Assembly (NCBI RefSeq): GCF_037482405.1
Contig: NZ_JBBHZZ010000002.1
Location: 372,001 to 436,000, forward strand
Origin: Pseudokineococcus marinus
Lineage (GTDB): Bacteria; Actinomycetota; Actinomycetes; Actinomycetales; Quadrisphaeraceae
Length of the DNA stretch: 64,000 bases
Direction: 5' to 3'
Below the pieces are notes generated by a model. The model saw nothing but the letters and a program-made list of their open reading frames with translations, was not told where the DNA came from and searched no databases. Below, in pieces: positions 53,312-62,854 of the stretch (the stretch's first letter is position 1; each line of letters opens with the position of its first letter). Both the position numbers and the translations under genes were made by a program.

Positions 53312-54937
53312 TCAGCGCTTCTGGCGGACGATCTGCTCCTGCGACTCCTCGTCGGCGTCGCTCGCCTCGACGTCCTCGGCCTCGACGGGCGCGTCCGACG
53401 TCGGGCGGAAGCCCTTCTTGAAGTCGCGGACCTGGCGCTCGAGCTCGTCCGTCGTGTCGTCCTCGAGCCGGCCCGTCTCGCGAATGGTGCGCAGCACGTC
53501 CCCGCCGCGCAGCATCTCGAGCACCTCGGACTCGAAGCGGCGCACGTCCTCCACCGGGACGTCGTCCAGCACGCCCTTGGTGCCCATCCAGATGGACACG
53601 GCCTCCTCCTCGAAGGGGTACGGGGAGAACTGGGGCTGCTTGAGCAGCTCCATGAGGCGCTGGCCGCGGCCCAGCTGCTGCCGGGACGCCGCGTCGAGGT
53701 CCGAGGCGAACATCGCGAAGGCCTCGAGGGAGCGGAACTGCGCCAGGTCGATCTTCAGCGTGCCGGAGACCTTCTTCACGGCCTTGGTCTGGGCGTCGCC
53801 GCCGACCCGGCTCACCGAGACGCCGACGTTGACCGCCGGGCGCTGGTTGGCGTTGAAGAGGTCCGACTCCAGGAAGATCTGGCCGTCGGTGATGGAGATG
53901 ACGTTGGTGGGGATGAACGCCGAGACGTCGTTGCCCTTGGTCTCGATGATCGGAAGGCCGGTCATCGAGCCGCCGCCCATCTCGTCGCTGAGCTTCGCGC
54001 AGCGCTCGAGCAGCCGGGAGTGCAGGTAGAAGACGTCGCCCGGGTAGGCCTCGCGGCCCGGCGGTCGGCGCAGCAGCAGCGAGACGGCGCGGTAGGCGTC
54101 GGCCTGCTTGGACAGGTCGTCGAAGACGATGAGGACGTGCTTGCCCGCGTACATCCAGTGCTGGCCGATGGCCGAGCCGGTGTAGGGGGCGATGTACTTG
54201 AAGCCCGCCGGGTCGGAGGCCGGGGCCGCGACGATCGTCGTGTACTCCATGGCGCCGGCGGCCTCGAGCGAGCCGCGCACCGCCTGGATGGTCGAGCCCT
54301 TCTGGCCGATGGCGACGTAGACGCAGCGGACCTGCTTGGTCGGGTCGCCCGACTCCCAGTTGGCGCGCTGGTTGATGATCGTGTCGAGCGCCACCGCGGA
54401 CTTCCCGGTCTGGCGGTCGCCGATGATGAGCTGGCGCTGGCCGCGGCCGATCGGCGTCATGGCGTCGATGGCCTTGATCCCCGTCTGCAGGGGCTCGTGC
54501 ACCGACTTGCGCTGGACGACCGTGGGCGCCTGGAGCTCGAGCGCGCGACGGGTCTCCGCCTCGATCTCGCCCTGGCCGTCGATCGGGTTGCCCAGCGGGT
54601 CGACGACGCGACCGAGGTAGGCGTCGCCCACCGGCACCGAGAGGACCTCGCGCGTGCGGTGCACGGCCTGGCCCTCCTCGATGCCGCTGAAGTCGCCGAG
54701 GATGACGACGCCGATCTCGCGGACGTCGAGGTTGAGCGCCAGGCCGAGGGTGCCGTCCTCGAAGCGCAGCAGCTCGTTGGCCATCGCGCTGGGCAGGCCC
54801 TCGACGCGGGCGATGCCGTCCGCGGTCTCGGTGACGCGCCCGACCTCCTCGCGGTCGACGCCGGAGGGGTCGAAGGACTGGACGAAGGAGTCCAGCGCGT
54901 CGCGGATCTCCTCGGGCCGGATCGTCAGCTCCGCCAT
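53312..54937 (-). CDS. atpA: ATP synthase alpha subunit
   Basis: Alpha alternates with beta in the F1 hexamer and binds regulatory nucleotide. The 541-residue protein has TADGIARVEGLPSAMANELL, Walker A GDRQTGKS (173-180), and RPAVNVGVSVSRVGGDAQTK. The last 35 residues are an acidic tail (ASDADEESQEQI). A good AGGAG lies before the ATG. Confidence 0.97.
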   Translation of the reverse strand: MAELTIRPEEIRDALDSFVQSFDPSGVDREEVGRVTETADGIARVEGLPSAMANELLRFEDGTLGLALNLDVREIGVVILGDFSGIEEGQAVHRTREVLSVPVGDAYLGRVVDPLGNPIDGQGEIEAETRRALELQAPTVVQRKSVHEPLQTGIKAIDAMTPIGRGQRQLIIGDRQTGKSAVALDTIINQRANWESGDPTKQVRCVYVAIGQKGSTIQAVRGSLEAAGAMEYTTIVAAPASDPAGFKYIAPYTGSAIGQHWMYAGKHVLIVFDDLSKQADAYRAVSLLLRRPPGREAYPGDVFYLHSRLLERCAKLSDEMGGGSMTGLPIIETKGNDVSAFIPTNVISITDGQIFLESDLFNANQRPAVNVGVSVSRVGGDAQTKAVKKVSGTLKIDLAQFRSLEAFAMFASDLDAASRQQLGRGQRLMELLKQPQFSPYPFEEEAVSIWMGTKGVLDDVPVEDVRRFESEVLEMLRGGDVLRTIRETGRLEDDTTDELERQVRDFKKGFRPTSDAPVEAEDVEASDADEESQEQIVRQKR

Positions 54938-55067
54938 GGGGGTGCTCCTTCTCGTGTGGCTCGGGTCGCTCGGGCCGCCGCAGCGGCTGGTGCTCGGCGC
55001 GGCGCCGGCGGCCCCGCGGGTGCTGCTCGTGGTGCTGGTGCTGCTGGTCCCCCGATCGTCCCCCGCC

Positions 55068-55889
55068 TCAGCGGGCGAGGCGACGCCGGGTCTCGTCGAG
55101 GCGCGAGGAGACGGTGCTGTCGACGAGCTCGCCGCCCACCTCGAGGCGGACGCCGCCGACGACGCCCGGGTCCACGGCCGAGTCGACGTGGACCGCCCGG
55201 CCGTACTGGCGGCTGAGGAGGTCGACCAGCCGCTGGCGCTGGTCGTCGCGCAGCGGGACGGCGGTCGTGACGAGCGCCACGACGCGTCGGCGCCACTCGG
55301 CCGCCAGCTCCCCGTAGTGCGAGAGCGCGCGCTCGGGCGTCAGCCCGCGCGAGCGGACGGCGGCCCGGCGCACCAGCAGGAGGGTGCCCGGCGCGACCTT
55401 GTCGCCGAGGAGGCGCTCGAGGAGGCCGGTCCGCGCGTCGTCCGGCGCGTAGCGGTCGGCGACCGCCGCCCGCAGCGCGCGGTCGCCGGAGAGCAGCCGC
55501 TCGACGCGGAACAGCTCCTCCTCGACGCGGTCGACACCGTCACCGGAGTCGTCGGCCTGCGAGGCCCCCGACACGGTGGCGAGGACGGCGAGCTGCTCGA
55601 CGGCGTCGGGCAGGTCGCGCGACGCCGACCAGCGGCCGCCGACGAGCCGGCGGACGACGTCCATCGCCTCGTCGCCGACCCGGCCGGCGAGGAGCCGCTC
55701 GGCGAGCGCCGTGCGGTCCGACGCCTCGCGCGCCGGGTCCGTCAGCGCCCGCCGGAGCGGGCCCGAGGAGTCGAGCACGTCGACGACGCCGAACAGCTGC
55801 TCGCCGAGGTCGGTGCCCCGCGCGCCCTCCAGCACCGGGCGGACGTCGTCGGTGACCGCACCGAGCGAGGTGCGGCTCGCCCCGCGCAT
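55068..55889 (-). CDS. atpH: ATP synthase delta subunit
   Basis: Delta joins the peripheral stalk to F1. The 273-residue protein has a helical N-terminal domain and the C-terminal signature VDPGVVGGVRLEVGGELVDS. The separate atpF just upstream shows it is not the mycobacterial b-delta fusion. The ATG overlaps the atpF stop by one base. Confidence 0.95.
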   Translation of the reverse strand: MRGASRTSLGAVTDDVRPVLEGARGTDLGEQLFGVVDVLDSSGPLRRALTDPAREASDRTALAERLLAGRVGDEAMDVVRRLVGGRWSASRDLPDAVEQLAVLATVSGASQADDSGDGVDRVEEELFRVERLLSGDRALRAAVADRYAPDDARTGLLERLLGDKVAPGTLLLVRRAAVRSRGLTPERALSHYGELAAEWRRRVVALVTTAVPLRDDQRQRLVDLLSRQYGRAVHVDSAVDPGVVGGVRLEVGGELVDSTVSSRLDETRRRLAR

Positions 55890-56491
55890 CAGGAGTCCTG
55901 GCCGCTGCGCGCGGCGGCGTGGGCGCCGCCGGCGTGCTCGCCGCGCTCGAGGTCCTCGAGGAAGCGGTCGACGACGCGCGACTGGCGCGCCTCGTCGTGC
56001 AGGGACTCCCCGACGATGCGCGAGGCGAGCTCGGTGGCCAGGCCGCCGACCTCGGTGCGCAGCGAGAGGGCGGCCTGCTGGCGCTCGGAGGCGATCTGGC
56101 GCTGGGCCGACTCCGTGACGCGCTGCGCCTCGGCCTCGGCCCGCTGGCGCATCTCCTCGAGGATCTGCGCGCCCTGGGCGCGCGCCTCCTCGCGGATGCG
56201 GCCGGCCTCCTCGCGGGCGTCCGCGAGCTGCTGCTTGTACTCGGCGAGGGTGCGCTCGGCCTCCTCCTGAGCCCGCTCGGCCTTCTCGACGCCGCCCTCG
56301 ATGGCCGCGCGGCGCTCCGCGTAGACCTCCTCGAGGCGCGGCACGACCTTCTTCGCGACGACGAAGAGGACGATCGCGAAGGCGATGATCCCGAAGATCA
56401 GCTCCCCGAGGTGCGGGAGGATCGGGTAGAGCGGGTCGCCGGGCGGGTCGGACTCCGCCGTGGCGAGCACCGCGGTGGCGGCGAGGTTCAC
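55889..56491 (-). CDS. atpF: ATP synthase b subunit
   Basis: Subunit b forms the peripheral stalk. The 200-residue protein has one membrane helix (LIFGIIAFAIVLFVVAKKVV, about 31-50) and a long charged coiled coil to about 165. The GTG start lies six bases after GGAG. It overlaps atpH by one base. Confidence 0.95.
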   Translation of the reverse strand: MNLAATAVLATAESDPPGDPLYPILPHLGELIFGIIAFAIVLFVVAKKVVPRLEEVYAERRAAIEGGVEKAERAQEEAERTLAEYKQQLADAREEAGRIREEARAQGAQILEEMRQRAEAEAQRVTESAQRQIASERQQAALSLRTEVGGLATELASRIVGESLHDEARQSRVVDRFLEDLERGEHAGGAHAAARSGQDS

Positions 56492-56537
56492 TGCTCCTCC
56501 TGAGCCCGGTGCGGGATGGGTGGCGAGCTGGGCTCGG

Positions 56538-56750
56538 TCAGTTGCCTGCGAAGACGAACGCCAGGGCGATGCCGAAGATGGCCAGCGCCTCGGCGAGGGC
56601 GAAGCCGAGGATGGCGATGCTCTGCAGCATGCCGCGGGCCTCGGGCTGGCGGGCGACGCCGTTGATGTAGGCGGCGAAGATCAGGCCGATCCCGACGCCG
56701 GGGCCGATGGCCGACAGGCCGTAGCCGACGATCGCGAGGTCTCCGGTCAT
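56538..56750 (-). CDS. atpE: ATP synthase c subunit
   Basis: This proteolipid forms the rotor ring. The 70-residue protein has two membrane helices, the polar loop GVARQPEARG (31-40) and the ion-carrying Glu54 in LGFALAEALAIFG. No sodium-binding Gln/Ser/Thr signature is obvious, so proton use is expected. GGAGAGG precedes the ATG by three bases. Confidence 0.96.
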   Translation of the reverse strand: MTGDLAIVGYGLSAIGPGVGIGLIFAAYINGVARQPEARGMLQSIAILGFALAEALAIFGIALAFVFAGN

Positions 56751-56881
56751 GGTCCTCTCCAACTTCCTTCCGTGGTGCCGCGACGCGGTGTGCGCCCGGG
56801 TGGTCCGTGGTGGTGCGGTGGTGCTGCTGGCGGTGGGGCTCTCCAGCGGGTGGTGCGGTCTGTGGGGCGCGCGGGGCGCGC

Positions 56882-57685
56882 TCAGTGCTCCTCGGCGTAG
56901 GCGTCCGCGATGTACGTCGCGGACAGCAGCACGAAGACGTAGGCCTGCAGGAACTGCACGAGCAGCTCGAACAGCGTCATGAGGAAGGCCATGAGGAAGG
57001 TCGGGATCGACACGACCTTCAGCAGCAGCCCGCCGTCGATGAGCATGTACTCGGCGCCGCTGATGAAGAGCACGAGGATGATGTGGCCCGCGAACATGTT
57101 GCCGAAGAGCCGCAGGGCCAGGGTCACCGGCCGGGTCACGAAGTAGGTGACGACCTCGAGCAGGAAGACGACCGGCACGATCCAGGCGGGCAGCCCGCTC
57201 GGCACGAGGCCCTTGAGGTAGCCGCCGACGCCCTTCCGCGAGATCCCGACCGCGTGGTAGACGACGTAGACCAGCAGCGCCAGGACGATGGGGAAGGCGA
57301 TGCGCCCCATCGTCGGGTACTGGAACGGCGGGAGGGCGCCGAAGAGGTTGTTGACGTAGATGAACGCGAAGAGCGCGAACAGCAGCGGGATGTACCGGCG
57401 GAAGTGGTGCTCGCCGATGATGTCGCGCGCCACCGTGTTGCGGACGAGGTTGTAGACGCCCTCGACGGCCATCTGCCCCTTGCCGGGGACGACCGACAGC
57501 CGCCGGGTCCCGGCGAGCAGCAGCCCGACGACGATGACGACCGAGATGAGGGCGAGGATCGACGGCCGCGTGATCGCGAGCGCGCCCTCGGTGCCGAAGA
57601 GCGGCTGCCAGAAGATCTCGGTGCTGGGCGCCTCGAACTCGTGGCTGCCTGATGCGAGCAGAGGGACCTGCAGTGCCGGGCTCAC
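56882..57685 (-). CDS. atpB: ATP synthase a subunit
   Basis: Subunit a forms the proton half-channels. The 267-residue protein has five to six membrane helices, the essential Arg in LALRLFGNMFAGH, and PTMGRIAFPIVLAL. The GTG start overlaps the stop of the preceding atpI-type gene (GTGA). A 131-bp spacer separates it from atpE. Confidence 0.95.
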   Translation of the reverse strand: MSPALQVPLLASGSHEFEAPSTEIFWQPLFGTEGALAITRPSILALISVVIVVGLLLAGTRRLSVVPGKGQMAVEGVYNLVRNTVARDIIGEHHFRRYIPLLFALFAFIYVNNLFGALPPFQYPTMGRIAFPIVLALLVYVVYHAVGISRKGVGGYLKGLVPSGLPAWIVPVVFLLEVVTYFVTRPVTLALRLFGNMFAGHIILVLFISGAEYMLIDGGLLLKVVSIPTFLMAFLMTLFELLVQFLQAYVFVLLSATYIADAYAEEH

Positions 57686-58068
57686 GTCGTCTCCTCCGCG
57701 CGGACGTCGTCGTGGGTACGGGGGTGCGAGTGGCTCGAGCGAGCGCGCTGCTCGCCCGCCGGCGGACCGGCGGGGCGCGAGGCGGGCGCGTCGCGCCCGA
57801 CACCGTAGCGGAACCACACGTACCAGACGGCGAGCACGATGCCGCCGATGATGCCGACCGGCGCCAGGAACGAGGTCCCCAGCAGGCGGTCCAGGCCGAA
57901 GCCGATGGCCCCGAAGGTCAGGGGGCCGGCGACGAGGTAGGACGAGGCGCCCCAGACGCCGTCGCGACCGTCGCTCGAGGCCCGCTCGGCGGGGCTCGTG
58001 GGGGTCGCGGGGGCCCCGGCGGCACCGGTGGTGCCGGGGGCGGGTCGGCGGCTGTCGTCGTCGGCCAT
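57682..58068 (-). CDS. AtpI/AtpZ-like membrane protein
   Basis: The 128-residue protein has a charged start, two membrane helices (SSYLVAGPLTFGAIGFGLDR and APVGIIGGIVLAVWYVWF) and a hydrophilic tail. The size, topology and position before atpB match the small AtpZ-type proteins of this operon, which may help c-ring assembly or magnesium handling. TAGCGT lies ten bases before the ATG. Confidence 0.75.
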   Translation of the reverse strand: MADDDSRRPAPGTTGAAGAPATPTSPAERASSDGRDGVWGASSYLVAGPLTFGAIGFGLDRLLGTSFLAPVGIIGGIVLAVWYVWFRYGVGRDAPASRPAGPPAGEQRARSSHSHPRTHDDVRAEETT

Positions 58069-58100
58069 GGTGGGGATGACGCTAGCAGCGCTGCGGCGCG

Positions 58101-58697
58101 TCACCGACCACTCCCCCCGCCGTCGACGCCCGGCCCGGTGCCCGGCCCGGCGCCCGGGCGCGGCTCGTCCACGACGGGGTGGCGCGCCCGCAGGAAGCCC
58201 CGCAGCTCGAACCCGAGCCAGACGGTGGTGACGACGATCGTCGTGAGCCCGAGGGCCGGCCCCGGCAGGTCGGTCAGCCGGGCGAGGAGCACGAAGGCGA
58301 CCGCGAGGAGCACGACCTTCGCCGTGTAGGTCCCGAGGGCGACGACCATGACGAGCTGCGGCGACGTCCGCGCGGTGCGGCCCAGCACGACGAGCGTGCT
58401 GCCGAAGAAGAGGACGACGAGCGCCACCCCGACCAGCGCCGCGACCAGCCCCGCGAGGCCGGAGGTCACGAGCGCCACCACGGCGCACGCGGCGCCGGCG
58501 ACGAGGGAGGGGACGAGCGCGGCGCGCAGCATCCCGGTGAAGGCCCCGGGCGGCGGGGCGACGGCCCCGGGAGGGCTGCCGTGGGTGCTCAAGACGGGGG
58601 CTCCAGCGCGTCGTCCGTGGGCGAGGGCGGGCGCGCCCGCTCGTCCTCGGGCCCGCGGCGGCGGCGGTCCCGGGCGCTCGTGCGCCGGGCTGCTCAC
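58101..58697 (-). CDS. ATP synthase I-like membrane protein
   Basis: The 198-residue protein has a Pro/Ala/Gly-rich first 50 residues and four membrane helices (for example VPSLVAGAACAVVALVTSG and LVMVVALGTYTAKVVLLAVA). It ends with VVTTVWLGFELRGFLRARHP. This is the AtpI-like protein found before atpB in actinobacteria. The GTG at 58697 lies 16 bp after the upstream gene; the true start could be further in. Confidence 0.72.
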   Translation of the reverse strand: MSSPAHERPGPPPPRARGRAGAPALAHGRRAGAPVLSTHGSPPGAVAPPPGAFTGMLRAALVPSLVAGAACAVVALVTSGLAGLVAALVGVALVVLFFGSTLVVLGRTARTSPQLVMVVALGTYTAKVVLLAVAFVLLARLTDLPGPALGLTTIVVTTVWLGFELRGFLRARHPVVDEPRPGAGPGTGPGVDGGGSGR

Positions 58698-58713
58698 CTG
58701 GGTCCGGACGGTA

Positions 58714-59844
58714 TCACCAGCCTCCCGGCCCCCCGCTGCCCAGCGTGGCCGCCGCCGGGCTCGGCGGCCGCCGGCGGATGCGGAGCGTCACCACCACGAC
58801 GACGACGACGGCCGCCCCCCACGCGGGCAGGGCCAGCGGCAGGGGCACGAAGGCGGTCGACACCGCCCCGAAGGAGATGACGGCCGCCCAGGCGTACATG
58901 ACGCCGACGGCCCGGCCGTGGCTGTGCCCGAGGTCGAGCAGCCGGTGGTGCAGGTGGAGGCGGTCGGGGGTGAAGGGCGACTGCCCCTTGGCGAGGCGGC
59001 GCACCACCGCCCACACGAGGTCCAGCAGCGGCAGGAGCAGCACGGCGAGCGGCAGGAGGATCGGCAGGAAGACGGGCACCACCTGCGCCCGCGAGACCAC
59101 CGTCGGGTCCACCCCCGACGCCGCGACGCCCGACGCGGCGAGCAGCAGCCCGAGGAGCATCGAGCCGGAGTCGCCCATGAAGATGCGTGCGGGGTGGAGG
59201 TTGTGGGGCAGGAAGCCCAGGCAGCAGCCGACCAGCGCCGCGACGACGAGCGTGGCGAGGTTCGAGTAGTCCTCCGGGCTCGCGTCCTGGCTCAGCAGGT
59301 AGGTGTAGACGAAGAACGCCGACCCGCTGATGAGCATGACGCCCGCGGCCAGCCCGTCCAGCCCGTCGATGAAGTTCACGGCGTTGACGGCGACGAGCAC
59401 CGCGACGACGGTGAGGGCGAAGAACGTCGGCCCCGAGCCGACCGTGACGCCGAAGACGGGCAGCGACAGCAGCTGGACGCCCTGCCAGGCGAGCAGGGAC
59501 GCCGCGAGCACCTGCCCGCCCAGCTTGGCGAGGGCGTCCAGGCCCCAGACGTCGTCGGCGACGCCGAGGAGGGAGACGAGGGCGGCGGCCCCGAGGACCG
59601 CCCAGGGCCCGCGGGACTCGGCGTAGACGCCGTCGAGGAAGGGCAGCTGGCTGCCCAGCACGACGGCGGCGGCGAGGCCGGCGAGCATCGCCGTCCCCCC
59701 GAGGCGCGGCGTCGGCACGCTGTGGACGTCGCGGTCGCGCACCGGCGACATCGCGCCCAGGCGCTCGGCCAGGCGGCGGGCCAGCGGCGTGCACAGGTAG
59801 GTGACCGCCGCCGCGGTGACGAGGACGAGGAGGTAGGCCCTCAC
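58714..59844 (-). CDS. WecA/MraY-type undecaprenyl-phosphate sugar-1-phosphate transferase
   Basis: The 376-residue polytopic protein transfers a sugar-1-phosphate (probably GlcNAc-1-P) to the lipid carrier, starting arabinogalactan- or teichoic-type wall polymers. Motifs are VRDRDVHSVPTPRLGGTAML, NAVNFIDGLDGLAAG, FMGDSGSMLLG and the HLHHRLLDLGHSH loop typical of WecA. The GTG overlaps the sua5 stop. In mycobacteria the same position holds rfe/wecA. Confidence 0.9.
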   Translation of the reverse strand: MRAYLLVLVTAAAVTYLCTPLARRLAERLGAMSPVRDRDVHSVPTPRLGGTAMLAGLAAAVVLGSQLPFLDGVYAESRGPWAVLGAAALVSLLGVADDVWGLDALAKLGGQVLAASLLAWQGVQLLSLPVFGVTVGSGPTFFALTVVAVLVAVNAVNFIDGLDGLAAGVMLISGSAFFVYTYLLSQDASPEDYSNLATLVVAALVGCCLGFLPHNLHPARIFMGDSGSMLLGLLLAASGVAASGVDPTVVSRAQVVPVFLPILLPLAVLLLPLLDLVWAVVRRLAKGQSPFTPDRLHLHHRLLDLGHSHGRAVGVMYAWAAVISFGAVSTAFVPLPLALPAWGAAVVVVVVVTLRIRRRPPSPAAATLGSGGPGGW

Positions 59845-60638
59845 CGCTCGTCGGCGGAGCCGTCGACCGGGTCGGGGGCCCCGGCGTCCTCCGCCGCCGG
59901 GTGCGGCCCGCGCTCCGGCCCGGACGCCGGACCCGGCTGAGGCTCCGACCGGGACTCCGGCTGGGGCTCCGGCTCGGGGCGGCGGGGGGCGCGCACGTCG
60001 GGCACCACGCGGCGCAGCTCGGCGAGGCTGACGGCGCCCTCGCGCAGCACCTCGGGGCGGGCCCCGGTGAGGTCGAGGACGGTCGAGGGCACCCCGCCGT
60101 CGCGCGCGCCGTCCTCGAGGTAGCAGGCGACGGCGTCGCCCAGCTGGTCGCGGCAGGCGGCGGCGGTCTCCCCCGGCGGGCGCCCCGTGAGGTTGGCGCT
60201 GCTCACGGCGAGCGGCCCGCTCTCGGCGAGCAGGGTCCGGGTGAGCTCGTCGTCGGGGACGCGCACGGCCACGGTGCCGCCCGTGTCCCCGAGGTCCCAC
60301 CGCAGCGACCCCTGCGCCCAGCAGACGAGCGTCAGGCCCCCCGGCCAGAAGGCCTCCGCGAGGTCGTCGACCGAGGAGGACGCGCGGCTCGCGGAGCGCT
60401 CGACGAGCGCGTCGACCGAGCGGGCGTCGTGGACGAGCACGGGCGGCGGCATCGAGCGCCCCCGGCCCTTGGCGGCGAGGAGCGCGGCCACCGCGTCGGC
60501 GTCGAAGGCGTCCGCCGCCACGCCGTAGACCGTGTCGGTGGGCAGCACGACGAGCTCGCCCCGTCGCAGGGCGTCGACGGCGTGGCGCAGGCCGGCGTCG
60601 CGCCCCTCGGGCTCGCGGCAGTCGTGGAGCGTGCTCAC
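59841..60638 (-). CDS. L-threonylcarbamoyladenylate synthase (Sua5/YwlC/YrdC)
   Basis: This enzyme makes threonylcarbamoyl-AMP for the t6A37 modification of tRNAs. The 265-residue protein has LVVLPTDTVYGVAADAF, LAAKGRGRSMPPPVLV, FWPGGLTLV, TVAVRVPDD and PLAVSSANLTGRPP. The last 50 residues are a low-complexity Pro/Glu/Gln tail with no Sua5 domain. CACGAT lies eight bases before the GTG. Confidence 0.93.
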   Translation of the reverse strand: MSTLHDCREPEGRDAGLRHAVDALRRGELVVLPTDTVYGVAADAFDADAVAALLAAKGRGRSMPPPVLVHDARSVDALVERSASRASSSVDDLAEAFWPGGLTLVCWAQGSLRWDLGDTGGTVAVRVPDDELTRTLLAESGPLAVSSANLTGRPPGETAAACRDQLGDAVACYLEDGARDGGVPSTVLDLTGARPEVLREGAVSLAELRRVVPDVRAPRRPEPEPQPESRSEPQPGPASGPERGPHPAAEDAGAPDPVDGSADER

Positions 60639-60646
60639 GACCGCGC

Positions 60647-60652
60647 ATCGTG
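60647..60652 (-). promoter_or_regulatory. -10-like element of sua5
   Basis: CACGAT on the minus strand lies 8 nt before the GTG at 60638, suggesting an internal promoter between prmC and sua5. Confidence 0.35.
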
Positions 60653-60718
60653 GCACGCCCGGGCCGGCCGCTCCCGCAGGCGTGGCCCCCGTGGCCGCGA
60701 GGGGCCGCCCGGGGCGCG

Positions 60719-61669
60719 TCAGCAGGGGTCGGCCGGCGGTGACGCCGCAGGGCTGCGCGCACGCGTGGCACGGACCCAGCGGGGTCGCCCGGTGAGGTCC
60801 GCGGCGCCCTGCGCGCCCGCCCACGCCGAGCCGGCGAGCACGGCGAGGAGCGCGGGCTGCTGGACCTCGGCGTGCTCGACGAGGACGACGCCGCCCGGGC
60901 GCAGCAGGGACGCGGCGCGCGCGACGACGGCCCGGGGCACGTCGAGGCCGTCCGGCCCGCCGCCGTAGAGGGCCGCGCCCGGGTCGTGGTCGCGCACCTC
61001 CGGGTCGACCGGCACCGCGCCGGGCGGGATGTACGGCGGGTTGCTGACGACGACGTCCACGAGGCCCTCGAGCCCCGGCAGCGCGCTCCCGGCGTCGCCG
61101 GCCACGACCTCGACCGGCCCGCCCGGCCGGTCGGCCAGCGGCGGCCGCGCGCCGAGGTCGGCCGCGTTGCGCCGGGCCCAGGCGAGGGCTTCCTCGCTCA
61201 GCTCCACGCCGACGACCAGCGCCCGCGGCACCTCGGCCGCCACGGCGAGCGCCACGGCGCCCGACCCCGCGCACAGGTCGACGACGAGGGCGGGGCGCCC
61301 CGCGACCCGCTCGACCTCGCGGGCGGCGTCCACGGCCGCGCCGGCGAGGCCCTCGGTCTCCGGGCGGGGGACGAAGACGCCCGGCCCCACGGCCAGCTCG
61401 AGACCCCGGAACGGGGCGCGGCCCGTGAGGTGCTGCAGGGGCGTGCGCGCGCACCGCGCGGCCACGAGCGCCGCGTAGGCCGTCCGGACGTCCGGCGCCG
61501 GCCCGTCGTCGCCGCGCAGGGCGGCCAGCGCGACGGCCCCCCGCGTCGTGCCGAGCGCGTGGGCCAGGAGCTCCTCCGCGTCCGCGCGGGGGCTCGGCAC
61601 GCCCGCCGCCGCGAGCCGGCCCGCGGCCGCCCGCAGGAGCGTCGCCAGGTCCGTCCCGGAGGCGCTCAG
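60719..61669 (-). CDS. prmC: Peptide chain release factor N5-glutamine methyltransferase
   Basis: PrmC methylates the Gln of the GGQ motif in release factors. The 316-residue protein has the N-terminal helical domain (LLRAAAGRLAAAGVPSPRAD), SAM motif VVDLCAGSGAVALAVA and substrate motif SNPPYIPPG. No ATG or GTG exists in frame where the conserved N-terminus requires. The best start is a CTG at 61669 overlapping the prfA stop (CTGA) with GGAG six bases upstream; GTG near 61600 would cut conserved residues. Confidence 0.9.
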   Translation of the reverse strand: MSASGTDLATLLRAAAGRLAAAGVPSPRADAEELLAHALGTTRGAVALAALRGDDGPAPDVRTAYAALVAARCARTPLQHLTGRAPFRGLELAVGPGVFVPRPETEGLAGAAVDAAREVERVAGRPALVVDLCAGSGAVALAVAAEVPRALVVGVELSEEALAWARRNAADLGARPPLADRPGGPVEVVAGDAGSALPGLEGLVDVVVSNPPYIPPGAVPVDPEVRDHDPGAALYGGGPDGLDVPRAVVARAASLLRPGGVVLVEHAEVQQPALLAVLAGSAWAGAQGAADLTGRPRWVRATRARSPAASPPADPC

Positions 61670-62742
61670 GACGTCTCCACGGCGGCGAGCCGGGCGTCCT
61701 CGTCGGCCCGCGCGCAGGAGGCGAGGACGGCGTCGAGGTCGCCGTCCAGCACGGCGTCGAGGTTGTACGCCTTGTACCCCGTGCGGTGGTCGCTGATGCG
61801 GTTCTCGGGGAAGTTGTAGGTCCGGATCCGCTCGGAGCGGTCCACCGTCCGCACCTGCGCGCGCCGCAGCCCCGACGCCGCCTCGGCGGCCTCCTCGGCC
61901 GCCAGCGCCCGCAGCCGGGCGCGCAGGATGCGCAGCGCCTGCTCGCGGTTCTGCAGCTGGCTCTTCTCGTTCTGGCAGGAGACGACGAGGCCGCTCGGCA
62001 GGTGCGTGATGCGCACGGCGGAGTCGGTGGTGTTGACGCTCTGCCCGCCCGGCCCCGAGGAGCGGAAGACGTCCACGCGCAGGTCCGAGGGGGACACCTC
62101 GACCTCGTCGACGTCCTCGACCTCGGGGAGCACGAGCACCCCGGCGGCGGAGGTGTGGATGCGGCCCGCCGACTCCGTCACCGGCACCCGCTGCACGCGG
62201 TGGACGCCGCCCTCGAACTTCAGCGCGGCGTAGACGCCGGTCGCCGGGTCCCCGCCGCGGCCGCGGACGGCCAGGGACGCCTCCTTGTAGCCGCCGAGGT
62301 CGGACGGCGCGGCGTCCAGCAGCTCGGCCCTCCACCCGCGGCGCTCGGCGAGGCGCAGGTACATCCGCACGAGGTCGCCGGCGAAGAGCGCGGACTCCTC
62401 GCCGCCCTCCCCCGCCTTGACCTCGAGGATGACGTCGCGGGCGTCGTCGGGGTCGCGCGGCACGAGGACGCGCCGCAGGCGCGTCGCCGCGGCCTCGGCC
62501 GCCGCCTCGAGCGCGGGCACCTCCTCGGCGAAGGCCGGGTCCTCGGCCGCCAGCGCGCGGGCGGCTCCCGCGTCGTCGACGGCGGCGCGCCAGGCGGCCT
62601 CGGCGGCGACGACCGCGCCCAGCTCGGCGTAGCGGCGACCGGCGCGCCGGGCGCGGGCCGGGTCGGCGTGCAGCGCCGGGTCCGCCAGCTCTTGCTCGAG
62701 CGCGGCGTGCTCCTCCAGGAGCGGGGCGACGACGTCGCGCAC
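61666..62742 (-). CDS. prfA: Peptide chain release factor 1
   Basis: RF1 recognises UAA and UAG and triggers peptide release. The 358-residue protein has the codon-reading Pro-Val-Thr (187-189, RVQRVPVTESAGRIHTS) and the catalytic GGQ (232-234) in SSGPGGQSVNTTD. The GTG follows GGAGG by five to six bases. Downstream prmC modifies its GGQ. Confidence 0.97.
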   Translation of the reverse strand: MRDVVAPLLEEHAALEQELADPALHADPARARRAGRRYAELGAVVAAEAAWRAAVDDAGAARALAAEDPAFAEEVPALEAAAEAAATRLRRVLVPRDPDDARDVILEVKAGEGGEESALFAGDLVRMYLRLAERRGWRAELLDAAPSDLGGYKEASLAVRGRGGDPATGVYAALKFEGGVHRVQRVPVTESAGRIHTSAAGVLVLPEVEDVDEVEVSPSDLRVDVFRSSGPGGQSVNTTDSAVRITHLPSGLVVSCQNEKSQLQNREQALRILRARLRALAAEEAAEAASGLRRAQVRTVDRSERIRTYNFPENRISDHRTGYKAYNLDAVLDGDLDAVLASCARADEDARLAAVETS

Positions 62743-62854
62743 GGGGACCTCCGGGGTCGCGGGCGGGGGGCTGGCTCCGGCGGGTGGCGGATGAGGAGCC
62801 GGCCGGGGCGGGTGGCGCGGACGGGACGCCCGGGAGGGGCCCGGACGCGACGAC

